The translations under genes were made by a program, and so were the position numbers. Shown here one piece after another: positions 23,934-32,352 of a stretch of DNA of 64,000 bases. The notes under the pieces are model-generated. The model worked only from the letters and a program-made list of their open reading frames with translations. It ran no database searches and was not told where the DNA came from. The DNA is from Geobacter sp. UBA6151 (GTDB lineage: Bacteria > Desulfobacterota > Desulfuromonadia > Geobacterales > Pseudopelobacteraceae). The DNA is taken from positions 1 through 64,000 of the forward strand of contig DIUT01000060.1 in assembly GCA_002423105.1 (NCBI GenBank). Reading direction: 5' to 3'. Each line of letters begins with the position of its first letter. Positions within the stretch are counted from its first letter, which is position 1.

Positions 23934-24854
23934 TTATTTTATAAAGCTCTGATCATCCTTCTCGCTGAAGCTTGCCAGCGGCCCTTTTTCATTAACCTCA
24001 AGACCGGCCTCGTGCTCGAACAGCTCCTTCAGCTCCTTGGCCATCTTGCGGTTGAGCAGGTTCAGGGGGATATCCATGGGGCAGACCCGCTCACACTCGG
24101 CACAACCGGCGCAACGACCGGCCAGATGCATGGCCCGCACCACGTGCCAGGCGAAGTTTCCGGCAGGCCGGGGGGTGGTTTCCACCATCTGGGGCTTGTT
24201 ACGATCGCAGAGACACTGCTCGCAGAAACAGAACGGACAGACCTGCCGACAGGCATAGCACTTGATGCATTTGCTGAACTGCTCTTTCCAGTACTTCCAA
24301 CGTTCAGCCGGAGTCATGGTCTCCAGGCGGGCAATCTCGGCGGCATAGCGTTTTTCCAGCTCCGGGGTGCCCGGCTGCTGGCTGGGCAGAAAATCACAGC
24401 CTGTGGGCAGGTGTACGTCGCATTCCCGGCATTTTGAAGCGATACTGTCGTGGGTAAGTTCCTTGTCCGGCTGGATGGTTGAGGCCAGCACCCCGGCGCA
24501 AGGAATACCTATCAGGTAGAGGTTCTCGCGTTTCAGTTGGGATTCCCCCATCAACCCCACCAGGGCCTTCAGATCGCACCCTTTGACCACAATGCCGATC
24601 TTGCCGGTTTTGGGGATCTCCTTCTTGGCCTTGGTCAGGTAGACAGCCAGGTTGTTGACGCAGGCCGGAGTAAAGATCAGCTTGGCGGCATCATCGGCCT
24701 GGTTGATCACTATCGGTTGCGCCGATCCTTTGCGGCGGGCAGCTGCATAGCCAACTACCGCCGAAACCTGTCCCTCGCTCAAAATGCGCTGCGCCTCGCC
24801 CCGGATCGCATCGGTAACGGCACTGTAGATTGATGTGTCGATTGCATGGGTCAT
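23934..24854 (-). CDS. flxC: FlxC-type iron-sulfur subunit
   Basis: 306 aa. Two cysteine clusters of the 4Fe-4S kind, CIKCYACRQVCPFCFC (about 200) and CAGCAECERVCPMDIP (about 260), preceded by a coenzyme F420 hydrogenase beta-subunit-like N terminus (VVKGCDLKALVGLM) and further Cys in KCRECDVHLPTGCDF. Predicted electron relay of the Flx-Hdr complex. Preceded by flxD by 20 bases. Confidence 0.82.
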   Translation of the reverse strand: MTHAIDTSIYSAVTDAIRGEAQRILSEGQVSAVVGYAAARRKGSAQPIVINQADDAAKLIFTPACVNNLAVYLTKAKKEIPKTGKIGIVVKGCDLKALVGLMGESQLKRENLYLIGIPCAGVLASTIQPDKELTHDSIASKCRECDVHLPTGCDFLPSQQPGTPELEKRYAAEIARLETMTPAERWKYWKEQFSKCIKCYACRQVCPFCFCEQCLCDRNKPQMVETTPRPAGNFAWHVVRAMHLAGRCAGCAECERVCPMDIPLNLLNRKMAKELKELFEHEAGLEVNEKGPLASFSEKDDQSFIK

Positions 24855-24874
24855 GTAAAAACCTTTTATTGTCT

Positions 24875-25375
24875 CTAAATCTGGTTATACGCTTCCTGCA
24901 ACTCCGGTGTATTGATCGCGCCGGACCATTGTTCTTCCATGGCCAACTCCTTAAACTCCTGCATCGGCCCCATGTCACGCACCCGTTCGGTCAGTTCCGT
25001 GACCACCTCGACCCACTTACCCCCCTCGGCAGCAGAAACCCAGGAGAACTGCAGACGGTTCAGGTCAACGCCGACAAACTCCAGCAGCTTGCGGAAGGCG
25101 GCAAACCGCCGCCTGGCATGGAAGTTACCAGCGATATAATGACAGTCGCCGGGATGACAGCCGGATACCAGCACCCCGTCCGCGCCCTGCTGGAACGCCT
25201 TGAGGATAAAAACCGGATCAATGCGACCGGTACACGGAAATTTAAGTACCCGCACGTTAGCCGGATACTGCATACGGCTGGTGCCAGCCAGGTCAGCTCC
25301 GGCATAGGTGCACCAGGTGCAGACAAAGGCGATGATTTTCGGTTCGAAGTCGTGTTTTTGTTTTTCAACGTGCAT
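24875..25375 (-). CDS. flxD: FlxD, MvhD-like 2Fe-2S linker protein
   Basis: 166 aa from ATG 25375 (GAGGAAATAT upstream); a longer in-frame start would translate the palindromic repeat at 25386-25442 and is rejected. Family features: FVCTWCTYAGADLAGTSR at the N terminus, then GRIDPVFILKAFQQGADGVLVSGCHPGDCHY, whose cysteines ligate a 2Fe-2S centre. In methanogens MvhD links hydrogenase to heterodisulfide reductase; here it links the Flx module to HdrA. Confidence 0.88.
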   Translation of the reverse strand: MHVEKQKHDFEPKIIAFVCTWCTYAGADLAGTSRMQYPANVRVLKFPCTGRIDPVFILKAFQQGADGVLVSGCHPGDCHYIAGNFHARRRFAAFRKLLEFVGVDLNRLQFSWVSAAEGGKWVEVVTELTERVRDMGPMQEFKELAMEEQWSGAINTPELQEAYNQI

Positions 25376-25385
25376 ATATTTCCTC

Positions 25386-25442
25386 GTAGGGGCGACCCCA
25401 TGTGGTCGCCCAGTCAGGGCAGGCACATGGGCCTGCCCCTAC
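25386..25442. repeat. REP/MITE-like palindromic repeat between hdrA and flxD
   Basis: Bounded by GTAGGGGC (25386) and GCCCCTAC (to 25442). Inside are two hairpins (GGGCGACC...GGTCGCCC and GGGCAGGC...GCCTGCCC). Elements with GTAGGGGC ends and inner hairpins of this type are dispersed in many bacterial genomes. It sits in the 76-base gap of an otherwise tight operon and may modulate mRNA ends or stability. Confidence 0.8.
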
Positions 25443-25451
25443 AATGTTCAT

Positions 25452-27449
25452 TTACAACGCTTCTATCATCGCGACGATCTGTTCATCCGTGTACCCGTCC
25501 AGTTCCACGGATTTCGACGGACAGGTCGCCTGACAGGTGCCACAGCCTCCGCAGACGCCGGGATTGACGTAGGCCACTACCTTGATCAGATTCCCCTGGC
25601 GGTCCCGTATCTCTTTTTCTTCCACAGCGCCATAGGGACAGACCTTTTTGCAGTAGAAGCAGGCAACGCAACCAGCCTCTTTGACCTTGGCAACAATCGG
25701 TTCCCGTTCCAGCTTATCCTTGGCAAACAGGGTCATCACCTTGGCGGCGGCAGCGCTGGCCTGGCTGACGGTGTCCGGTATATCTTTGGGCCCCTGGCAG
25801 GTGCCGGCCAGATAAATACCGGCAGTGGCGCACTCCACGGGACGCAACTTGGCATGGGCCTCGGAATAGAAGTGATAGTGGTCATAGGAGATACCCAGCT
25901 TCTGAGCCAGGGAGTCAGCGCCAGTCCGTGGCTGTACGGCCGTAGCCAGGACGACCATGTCCGCTTCTATTTCCACCTGAACACCCACGGAAATGTCGCT
26001 ACCCATGACAACAATTTTGTTACCCTTCTGGTAGAGCCTGGATACCATACCGCGGATGTAGACCGCTTCTTCGTCTTCAATGGCCCGGCGCCAGAATTCG
26101 TCGTAGCTTTTTCCCGGTACACGAGCATCCATGAAGAAGACGTAGGCCTGACCATCATGCACCTTGTGCTTGTAGAGCATGGTATGCTTGGCGGTATACA
26201 TGCAACAGATTTTGGAGCAGTAGGAGATTCCCTTTTCCCGGGCTCTCGATCCCACACACTGGATGAAGACGATCTGTTTCGGTTCCTGTCCGTCGGATGG
26301 ACGCAGTATTTTTCCACCGGTTGGGCCGGAAGCAGAGGCCAGGCGCTCAAAGGTCATGCCGTCGATGACGTCGGGGATCTTGCCGTGGCCGAACTCGCCA
26401 TAGCCTTTGATTGATGAGCCTTTGGGTTTCTCTGTTATAGAATAGAGGTCAAAGCCGGTGGCCACGACGATGGCGCCAACCGGTTCGATGATAAGCGTGT
26501 CTTCCTGCTCATAATCCACTGCGCCGGGGCCACAGATTTTCTGACAGAGACCACATTTGCCGGTCTTGAATTTGATGCAATGTTCACGGTCAATGACCGG
26601 AGTGTTGGGTACAGCCTGGGGAAAGGGTACGTAGATGGCTGGACGAAGCCCTAAGTTGCAATCGAACTGGTTGGGGATTTTTCTGACCGGGCATTTCTCC
26701 ATGCAGAGTCCGCACCCGGTGCATTTGTCTTCGTCAACTGAACGGGCCTTTTTGCGGATCGTGATCTGGAAGTTACCGATGTAGCCCTCGACATGCTCCA
26801 CTTCGGCATAGGTGTAGAGTTTGATCTTGGGATGATTGACAACATCCACCATCTTGGGGGTCATAATGCACTGAGAGCAGTCCAGCGTGGGAAAGGTTTC
26901 TGAAAGCTGGGCCATGTGCCCGCCGATTGAGGGTTCCCGCTCGACAAGCACCACGTCGTGTCCGGCATCGGCGATGTCCAATGCGGCCTGTATACCGGCG
27001 ATACCACCGCCGATGACCAGTGAGCGCTTGGTAACCGGTACGGTGATGGTGGGCAACACCCGATTTTTCTTGACCCGTTCCACCATCATGCCAACGATTT
27101 CAACAGCTTTTGCCGTGGCCTCTTCCCGGTTTTCGTGGACCCAGGAGCAGTGTTCGCGAATATTGGCTATTTCACAGAGAAATGGGTTCAGCCCGGCGGA
27201 TTCCGCCGCCTTTCTGAAGGTCTTTTCATGCATGCGTGGTGAGCAGGCCGCCACGACTATGTGCGAGAGTTTCTGTTCCTGGATGGCTTTTTTAAGGAGC
27301 CCCTGGCCGGGATCAGAACACATGTACTTGTAGTCGGTGGCAAAAGCTACGCCGGGCATTGTGCCCACTTCAGCCGCAACCCGTTCAACATCAACTGTTC
27401 TGGATATGTTTTCGCCGCAATGGCAGACAAATACGCCGATTCGTGACAT
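25452..27449 (-). CDS. hdrA: HdrA, flavin-containing heterodisulfide reductase subunit
   Basis: 665 aa, the flavin-bifurcating subunit. Starts IGVFVCHCGENIS, with Cys residues in the N-terminal part, then an FAD-binding GGGIAGIQAALDIADAG (about 147), several 4Fe-4S motifs (CTGCGLCMEKCP about 242, CGLCQKICGPGAV about 297, CVACFYCKKVCP about 590 and CGGCGTCQATCP about 630). No in-frame TGA, so no selenocysteine. In Flx-Hdr complexes it splits NADH electrons to ferredoxin and to the HdrBC branch. Directly abuts hdrB. Confidence 0.93.
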   Translation of the reverse strand: MSRIGVFVCHCGENISRTVDVERVAAEVGTMPGVAFATDYKYMCSDPGQGLLKKAIQEQKLSHIVVAACSPRMHEKTFRKAAESAGLNPFLCEIANIREHCSWVHENREEATAKAVEIVGMMVERVKKNRVLPTITVPVTKRSLVIGGGIAGIQAALDIADAGHDVVLVEREPSIGGHMAQLSETFPTLDCSQCIMTPKMVDVVNHPKIKLYTYAEVEHVEGYIGNFQITIRKKARSVDEDKCTGCGLCMEKCPVRKIPNQFDCNLGLRPAIYVPFPQAVPNTPVIDREHCIKFKTGKCGLCQKICGPGAVDYEQEDTLIIEPVGAIVVATGFDLYSITEKPKGSSIKGYGEFGHGKIPDVIDGMTFERLASASGPTGGKILRPSDGQEPKQIVFIQCVGSRAREKGISYCSKICCMYTAKHTMLYKHKVHDGQAYVFFMDARVPGKSYDEFWRRAIEDEEAVYIRGMVSRLYQKGNKIVVMGSDISVGVQVEIEADMVVLATAVQPRTGADSLAQKLGISYDHYHFYSEAHAKLRPVECATAGIYLAGTCQGPKDIPDTVSQASAAAAKVMTLFAKDKLEREPIVAKVKEAGCVACFYCKKVCPYGAVEEKEIRDRQGNLIKVVAYVNPGVCGGCGTCQATCPSKSVELDGYTDEQIVAMIEAL

Positions 27450-28328
27450 CTACAGCAACCCTTTCTCTTTAAGGAGCGTTTTGGGATCGACAATCAAGGC
27501 CTCCAGCCCCAGTCGTTCCGGAGTCAGTCCGCAGGCCATCCCCACCAGTTGTGTGATGTAAAAGACCGGCAGTTTATAGTCGGCTTTATAGACCCCTTCT
27601 ATTTCCTGCTGACGGATATCAAGGTTACCGTGACAGAGGGGACAGGCAACCATGATGCAGTCGGCACCTGCTGCTTTGGCCGACTCAAGAATGGCATTGG
27701 TGAGCTGCAAGACAACACCGGGTCGGGAAAGGGTGAAATTGGCACCACAGCATTCCAAACGATGGGTCCAGCTGACCGTCTCGGCCCCCACCGCAGCGAG
27801 CAGATCTTCCATGATGGTGGGCGCTTCAACGCAGTCAAGGTTGGGAACTCCTGGCGGACGAGTCAGAAGACAACCGTAGTAGCAGGCAACCTTAAGACCC
27901 TTCAGTGGTGTTTTTACGACACCGGCAAGCTTATCCAGACCAAGATCCCTGGCCAGAATATCCAACAGATGCTTGACATTACCGTCCAACCGCACTTTGG
28001 CATCAAGAGCCTTTTCCACCTGAGTACGCTTGGTTTCGTTCTCTCCCAGCGTATGCTGAGTGAATTTAAGACGTGAAAAACAGGCTGCACAAGCCACTGC
28101 TAGGTCACCTTCGACCTGTTCAGCCAGCTCCAGGTTCTTGGCACACAACGAGAGCGAGAGCAGTTCATCCACATTGTGGGCAGGCGTGGCACCGCAACAG
28201 AACCAGTCAGGCACTTCAACCAGCGCAATATCAAGCTCCTTGAACAGTTCGCGGGTGGAAAGATCGTATTCACCGGCAGAGGCATGCAGAGAACAACCGG
28301 GGTAGTAGGAGTATTTCAAAGTACTCAT
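27450..28328 (-). CDS. hdrB: HdrB, CCG-domain heterodisulfide reductase subunit
   Basis: 292 aa. Two CCG-type cysteine-rich domains: CAACFSRL (about 72) with the earlier WFCCGATP, and ECCGANFTLS with ACPLCHGNL near the C terminus. These bind the noncubane 4Fe-4S clusters that reduce heterodisulfides in methanogens. The partner disulfide or protein in this bacterium is unknown; DsrC-like or thiol substrates are suggested in related organisms. Overlaps hdrC by four bases. Confidence 0.93.
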   Translation of the reverse strand: MSTLKYSYYPGCSLHASAGEYDLSTRELFKELDIALVEVPDWFCCGATPAHNVDELLSLSLCAKNLELAEQVEGDLAVACAACFSRLKFTQHTLGENETKRTQVEKALDAKVRLDGNVKHLLDILARDLGLDKLAGVVKTPLKGLKVACYYGCLLTRPPGVPNLDCVEAPTIMEDLLAAVGAETVSWTHRLECCGANFTLSRPGVVLQLTNAILESAKAAGADCIMVACPLCHGNLDIRQQEIEGVYKADYKLPVFYITQLVGMACGLTPERLGLEALIVDPKTLLKEKGLL

Positions 28329-28912
28329 AATGCTTCGCCCTTCCTGCGCATCTCTTCTATCCGGGAAAATATTTTATCGATTTCGACCATGTTTTTGTTC
28401 TTCTGATGAAACATCTTCAATTTGCCTTTGGAAAGCAGCTTTGGTCCCAACATCATGTCTTTCAGAAATTGCCCGGATTTGACATTGAAAACCGCAGCAA
28501 GGCGCATCTCATACTGGCGGCCATAGGTCCGGATATTGTCCAGAAACAGTTTATTTGCCAACTGCACATAACTCTCCTTGGAGGGACCTTCTGCATCCCA
28601 GGAAAGCTTGCGCAGCGCGTCCATGATCGATGCCAGATGCACCTTGTTGGGACAACGGGTGGAACAGGTCTCGCAGGAGGCACAATACCAGATGGAACGG
28701 CCCTCAATAATTCTGCGCCACTGGCCAAGCTGGAGCAGACGCACGACACGGTTTGGGGGATGCTCCATGAACGTGGCCATAGGGCATCCGGCTGAACATT
28801 TACCGCACTGAAAACAACGGCGTACCGACGTTCCGGAAAGCGCCTCTACCTTGCGTACAAACTGTATATCCATCGTCTCCTGAGAGATGATCATCTTTTT
28901 CTTTTTATGCAT
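28325..28912 (-). CDS. hdrC: HdrC, 4Fe-4S electron-transfer subunit
   Basis: 195 aa. Two ferredoxin-type motifs: CFQCGKCSAGCPMA (about 33) and CASCETCSTRCPNK (about 77). Feeds electrons from HdrA to HdrB. First gene of the cluster. The ATG at 28912 is followed by a Lys-rich run; an alternative start at the next Met (MIISQE) is possible, and the RBS is weak. Confidence 0.92.
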   Translation of the reverse strand: MHKKKKMIISQETMDIQFVRKVEALSGTSVRRCFQCGKCSAGCPMATFMEHPPNRVVRLLQLGQWRRIIEGRSIWYCASCETCSTRCPNKVHLASIMDALRKLSWDAEGPSKESYVQLANKLFLDNIRTYGRQYEMRLAAVFNVKSGQFLKDMMLGPKLLSKGKLKMFHQKNKNMVEIDKIFSRIEEMRRKGEAL

Positions 28913-28943
28913 ATAATCACCAAAACCGTTTCACGTATGTTTG

Positions 28944-28973
28944 ATTATACTAAAAAGCTATTTTAGCCAACAA
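28944..28973 (-). promoter_or_regulatory. possible sigma-70 promoter of the hdr-flx cluster
   Basis: Minus strand: TTGTTG, 18-base spacer, perfect TATAAT (28949-28944), ending 32 bases before the hdrC start. Two inverted repeats upstream (28996-29009 and 29029-29064) may be operators. Confidence 0.5.
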
Positions 28974-28995
28974 CAGGAGAGCAGGCCCATAAAAA

Positions 28996-29064
28996 CCAGT
29001 TAATACTGGAAAGTAATTTAAAATGCTTGTTTGAACGTTACTTCATCACTTGCATGATTCAAAC
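28996..29064. promoter_or_regulatory. two inverted repeats upstream of hdrC
   Basis: CCAGT-TAAT-ACTGG (28996-29009) is a perfect palindrome of the type bound by helix-turn-helix regulators. GTTTGAA (29029-29035) and TTCAAAC (29058-29064) form a wider inverted repeat. Both lie in the 330-base AT-rich gap between hdrC and nuoN; no gene is visible in that gap. Confidence 0.4.
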
Positions 29065-29175
29065 ACTATTATACTTATAGTCATACAGATCCCTGCATTT
29101 TATTGCAACTAAATTTTATACTCAGATTACAGTTAGACTGAACATTGCCTGTGAAATTACGGTAAGAGAATACTT

Positions 29176-29212
29176 TACTAAAAAGACGGCGACTTTAATA
29201 AAGTCGCCGTCT
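29176..29212 (-). terminator. intrinsic terminator of the nuo operon
   Basis: AGACGGCGACTTTA (29184-29197) and TAAAGTCGCCGTCT (29199-29212) form a perfect 14-bp stem with a 1-base centre. On the minus strand TTTTTAG follows, directly after nuoN. Confidence 0.92.
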
Positions 29213-29244
29213 CGCAAAAAGCATCTTGTACGCGTAATCTAAAT

Positions 29245-30711
29245 CTAAATAAGCTTAACCGCCTGTTGTGCCAGTTGGAGGATATACGATGGAATGATGC
29301 CAGGAATCAGAGAACCCGCAGCAGCTACGACCAGGGCAAGAGAAATTGGTGCTCCAATGGTAACCCAGCCGAATTCCTCTTCTGAAGGTTTCATGTACAT
29401 GAAGACCATTACCCGCAGATAGTAATATACAGAAGCCGCACTGTTCAGCACACCGATGATCGCGAGCCACACATAACCTTGCTCCAGGGCACCGGAGAAG
29501 AGGTAAAACTTACCGATGAATCCTGCGGTCGGCGGCATGCCGGCGAGTGAAAACAGGAATAGCGACATGACTGCTGCCAGAACCGGACGTTTAGTACCCA
29601 GTCCGGCAAAATCCTGTACCGAGCCGTTCGGTTCCCCCTGCTTACCTACCAACACGATAATAGCAAAGGCACCGATATTCATGAAGGCATACGAGAGCAT
29701 ATAAAACAGTATGCCGGTTGTTCCGGTGGCATTAGCCGCCACGAAACCAACCAGGGCATAGCCAGCATGGGCGATGGACGAATAGGCAAGCATCCGCTTG
29801 ATGTTATCCTGACGCAAAGCCGTGAGGTTACCGATGGTCATGGTCAGAACAGCAATCACCCAAAGAATATCAACCCACTGGGTGATCAGCATCGGGAAGG
29901 CCACCAGAAACATGCGCAGGAAGGCTGCAAAACCGGCCGCCTTGGGGCCAGCAGACATAAATGCCGCCATCGGTGTTGGTGCCCCCTCGTAGACATCAGG
30001 GGTCCACATATGGAAAGGAGCGGCTGCAATTTTAAAAGCAAAACCGGTCATAATCAGCAACATACCGGCGCCAAGCATGGTGTTTGTTAGAGGAGAATTC
30101 ATTTGAGCTACGGAAGATGCAATTGCGGCGATTCTTGTGGTACCGGTCACGCCGTAAATCAGCGCCATGCCGTACAGCAGAAAACCGGTGGAAAATGCGC
30201 CAAGCAGGAAATACTTGAGGCCTGCTTCATTGGACTTGAGATTGGCCCGGTTAAATCCGGCAAGCACGTACAAGGATATGGACATTAGCTCAAGACCAAG
30301 GAAAACCGTCATCAGGTCGGTGCCTGAAGCCATGAGCATCATGCCGGTGGTTGCAAAGAGGATCAAAGGATAAAGCTCACCTTGATTGCAATTCTCACGC
30401 TCCATGTACTGATCACTGATCAGCACAGCCAAGCCAGCCGAAACCAGGAAGATCAGCTTGAAAAAGATTGCAAAATTATCAAGTACAACAGAACCACTGA
30501 AACTTGAGATGTTCTGACCCCAGCCGCTGGCAGCTGAAAAACCTGCACCTATGATACCTAGTAACGAGAGCCAGACCAGATACGTTTTTTGCTTGGATGG
30601 AACAAAGACATTAACCAGCAGCAACACCATGGCCATAATTGACAGAATGATTTCCGGCATGATGGTTGCCACGTTAATAGTCGCAAAAAGTTGGGCCACA
30701 TTGATTTCCAT
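29245..30711 (-). CDS. nuoN: NADH-quinone oxidoreductase subunit N
   Basis: Antiporter-like membrane subunit of complex I, 488 aa with about 14 hydrophobic helices. Conserved proton-channel elements: the long AFKIAAAPFHMWTPDVYEGAPTP region (Lys in a broken helix) and LKYFLLGAFSTGFLLYG. Last gene of the operon, 33 bases after nuoM, with the terminator close behind. Confidence 0.96.
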   Translation of the reverse strand: MEINVAQLFATINVATIMPEIILSIMAMVLLLVNVFVPSKQKTYLVWLSLLGIIGAGFSAASGWGQNISSFSGSVVLDNFAIFFKLIFLVSAGLAVLISDQYMERENCNQGELYPLILFATTGMMLMASGTDLMTVFLGLELMSISLYVLAGFNRANLKSNEAGLKYFLLGAFSTGFLLYGMALIYGVTGTTRIAAIASSVAQMNSPLTNTMLGAGMLLIMTGFAFKIAAAPFHMWTPDVYEGAPTPMAAFMSAGPKAAGFAAFLRMFLVAFPMLITQWVDILWVIAVLTMTIGNLTALRQDNIKRMLAYSSIAHAGYALVGFVAANATGTTGILFYMLSYAFMNIGAFAIIVLVGKQGEPNGSVQDFAGLGTKRPVLAAVMSLFLFSLAGMPPTAGFIGKFYLFSGALEQGYVWLAIIGVLNSAASVYYYLRVMVFMYMKPSEEEFGWVTIGAPISLALVVAAAGSLIPGIIPSYILQLAQQAVKLI

Positions 30712-30744
30712 TTAACTGACCTCCAGTAGCGTTGAAACGGTAGA

Positions 30745-32316
30745 CTAGTGTGCTGCCGGCTGGGTAGCGGCTTGCGGCGCTTCAGCAGGTGCTGCGACAG
30801 GTTGGGCTTCCGATACAGCTTGAGCTGTCGTCTGCTGAACTTTGGCCTGAGCAATTACCTTCTTGATGGAAGGGGTCATTTTTTCGATAAATGGATTGGG
30901 ATAGACACCAATAACAAAGATCAGAACAATCAGTGGGACCATAATGGCTATCTCACGAGCATTCAGATCTTCAAGCTTCTGGTTTTTCGGATTTTCCAAT
31001 TCCCCAAACATTACCCGCTGGAACATCCAGAGCATGTAAACGGCCGCTAGAATAACTCCACTTGCCGCAATGATCGTATACCAGCGCAAACTGCTTTCAT
31101 AAGCGCCGATCAAAATAAGAAATTCTCCCACAAAACCGTTGGTGCCGGGAACTGCAATCGAGGAAAGGGTGACAATCATGAATATAACCGTAAAAATCGG
31201 CATCTGCTTGGCAAGTCCGCCGAAGTCACTGATCAAGCGCGTATGCCGCCGCTCGTAAATAAAGCCTACGATAAGGAACAGTGCGCCAGTTGAAATACCA
31301 TGGTTGATCATTTGTAGCATACCGCCAGTTACACCCTGCTCATTCAGTGAAAACAGACCAAGCATAACATAACCAAGGTGTGCTACTGAGGAGTAGGCCA
31401 CCAGCTTCTTGACATCTTCCTGCACCATGGCAACAAACGCCGCATAGATGACACCAATTACCGAAAGCACCGCGATCAGGGGAGTAAACTGGGCTGTTGC
31501 CTCTGGAAAGAGCGGCATAGCGAATCTCACATAACCGTAGGTACCCATTTTCAGCAGGATCGCGGCAAGTATGACCGAACCCGCTGTTGGAGCTTCGGTA
31601 TGGGCATCCGGCAACCAGGTATGCAAAGGAAACATTGGTACCTTGATAGCAAAAGCCAGGGCAAATGCCAGAAACAACCACGTCTGAGTAGCAGGATCAA
31701 CGTTCAGTGAGAAGAAGTGTACCAAGCTGAAATCAGTGATGCCTGCCTTTGTACCAAGCAGGTACAGGTAGATCAGTGCAACAAGCATCAACAGAGAGCC
31801 AACCATGGTGTAGATGAAGAACTTGACCGCTGCATAGACGCGGTTCTTACCTCCCCAAATACCGATGATAAAATACATCGGAATGAGCATGACTTCCCAG
31901 AAAATATAAAAGAGGAACAGGTCAAGGGCAAGGAAGGCGCCAAGCATGCCGGTTTCAAGAAGCAGTAGGCAGATCATGTACTCCTTCACCTTGTCTTCCA
32001 CAGCGGTCCAGGTGGAAAGAACGGCAATGGGCATGATGAAGGTTGTTAAAATAACCAGCCAGATGGTGATGCCGTCAATGCCGATATTGTAGCGCATTGC
32101 AAATGGACCAGCAGCTATCCAAGGCACATTCTCGACAAACTGGAAGTCAGCAATTGTCTGGAATCCGGTCAGCACTGGTATGGAGACCACAAACGTGGCA
32201 ACGGTGGTCAAAAATGCTACCGTGCGTAGCACCCCTTTGCTGTCCTTGGGGATAAAGAGCAGCAACAGTACCCCCGCGATCGGCAGAAAAGTCATCAGGC
32301 TCAGAATGTTACTCAT
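30745..32316 (-). CDS. nuoM: NADH-quinone oxidoreductase subunit M
   Basis: Proton-pumping subunit of complex I, 523 aa with about 14 helices. Shows FWEVMLIPMYFIIGIWGG (Glu in helix 5), PMFPLHTWLPDAHTEAPTAGSV and AYSSVAHLGYVMLG. The C terminus carries an Ala/Gln/Pro-rich, low-complexity tail of about 35 residues (TAQAVSEAQPVAAPAEAP) that E. coli NuoM lacks; probably a flexible cytoplasmic or periplasmic extension. Confidence 0.96.
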   Translation of the reverse strand: MSNILSLMTFLPIAGVLLLLFIPKDSKGVLRTVAFLTTVATFVVSIPVLTGFQTIADFQFVENVPWIAAGPFAMRYNIGIDGITIWLVILTTFIMPIAVLSTWTAVEDKVKEYMICLLLLETGMLGAFLALDLFLFYIFWEVMLIPMYFIIGIWGGKNRVYAAVKFFIYTMVGSLLMLVALIYLYLLGTKAGITDFSLVHFFSLNVDPATQTWLFLAFALAFAIKVPMFPLHTWLPDAHTEAPTAGSVILAAILLKMGTYGYVRFAMPLFPEATAQFTPLIAVLSVIGVIYAAFVAMVQEDVKKLVAYSSVAHLGYVMLGLFSLNEQGVTGGMLQMINHGISTGALFLIVGFIYERRHTRLISDFGGLAKQMPIFTVIFMIVTLSSIAVPGTNGFVGEFLILIGAYESSLRWYTIIAASGVILAAVYMLWMFQRVMFGELENPKNQKLEDLNAREIAIMVPLIVLIFVIGVYPNPFIEKMTPSIKKVIAQAKVQQTTAQAVSEAQPVAAPAEAPQAATQPAAH

Positions 32317-32352
32317 TGAATCTGCTCCTTTGTACAGAATAAGAACTGTAGG

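Noticed and set aside
25376..25426. Longer FlxD starting upstream
   Set aside because: The extra residues are a translation of the palindromic repeat; ATG 25375 has a proper RBS.
25452..27449. Selenocysteine in HdrA
   Set aside because: The frame has no internal TGA; all cluster positions are Cys.
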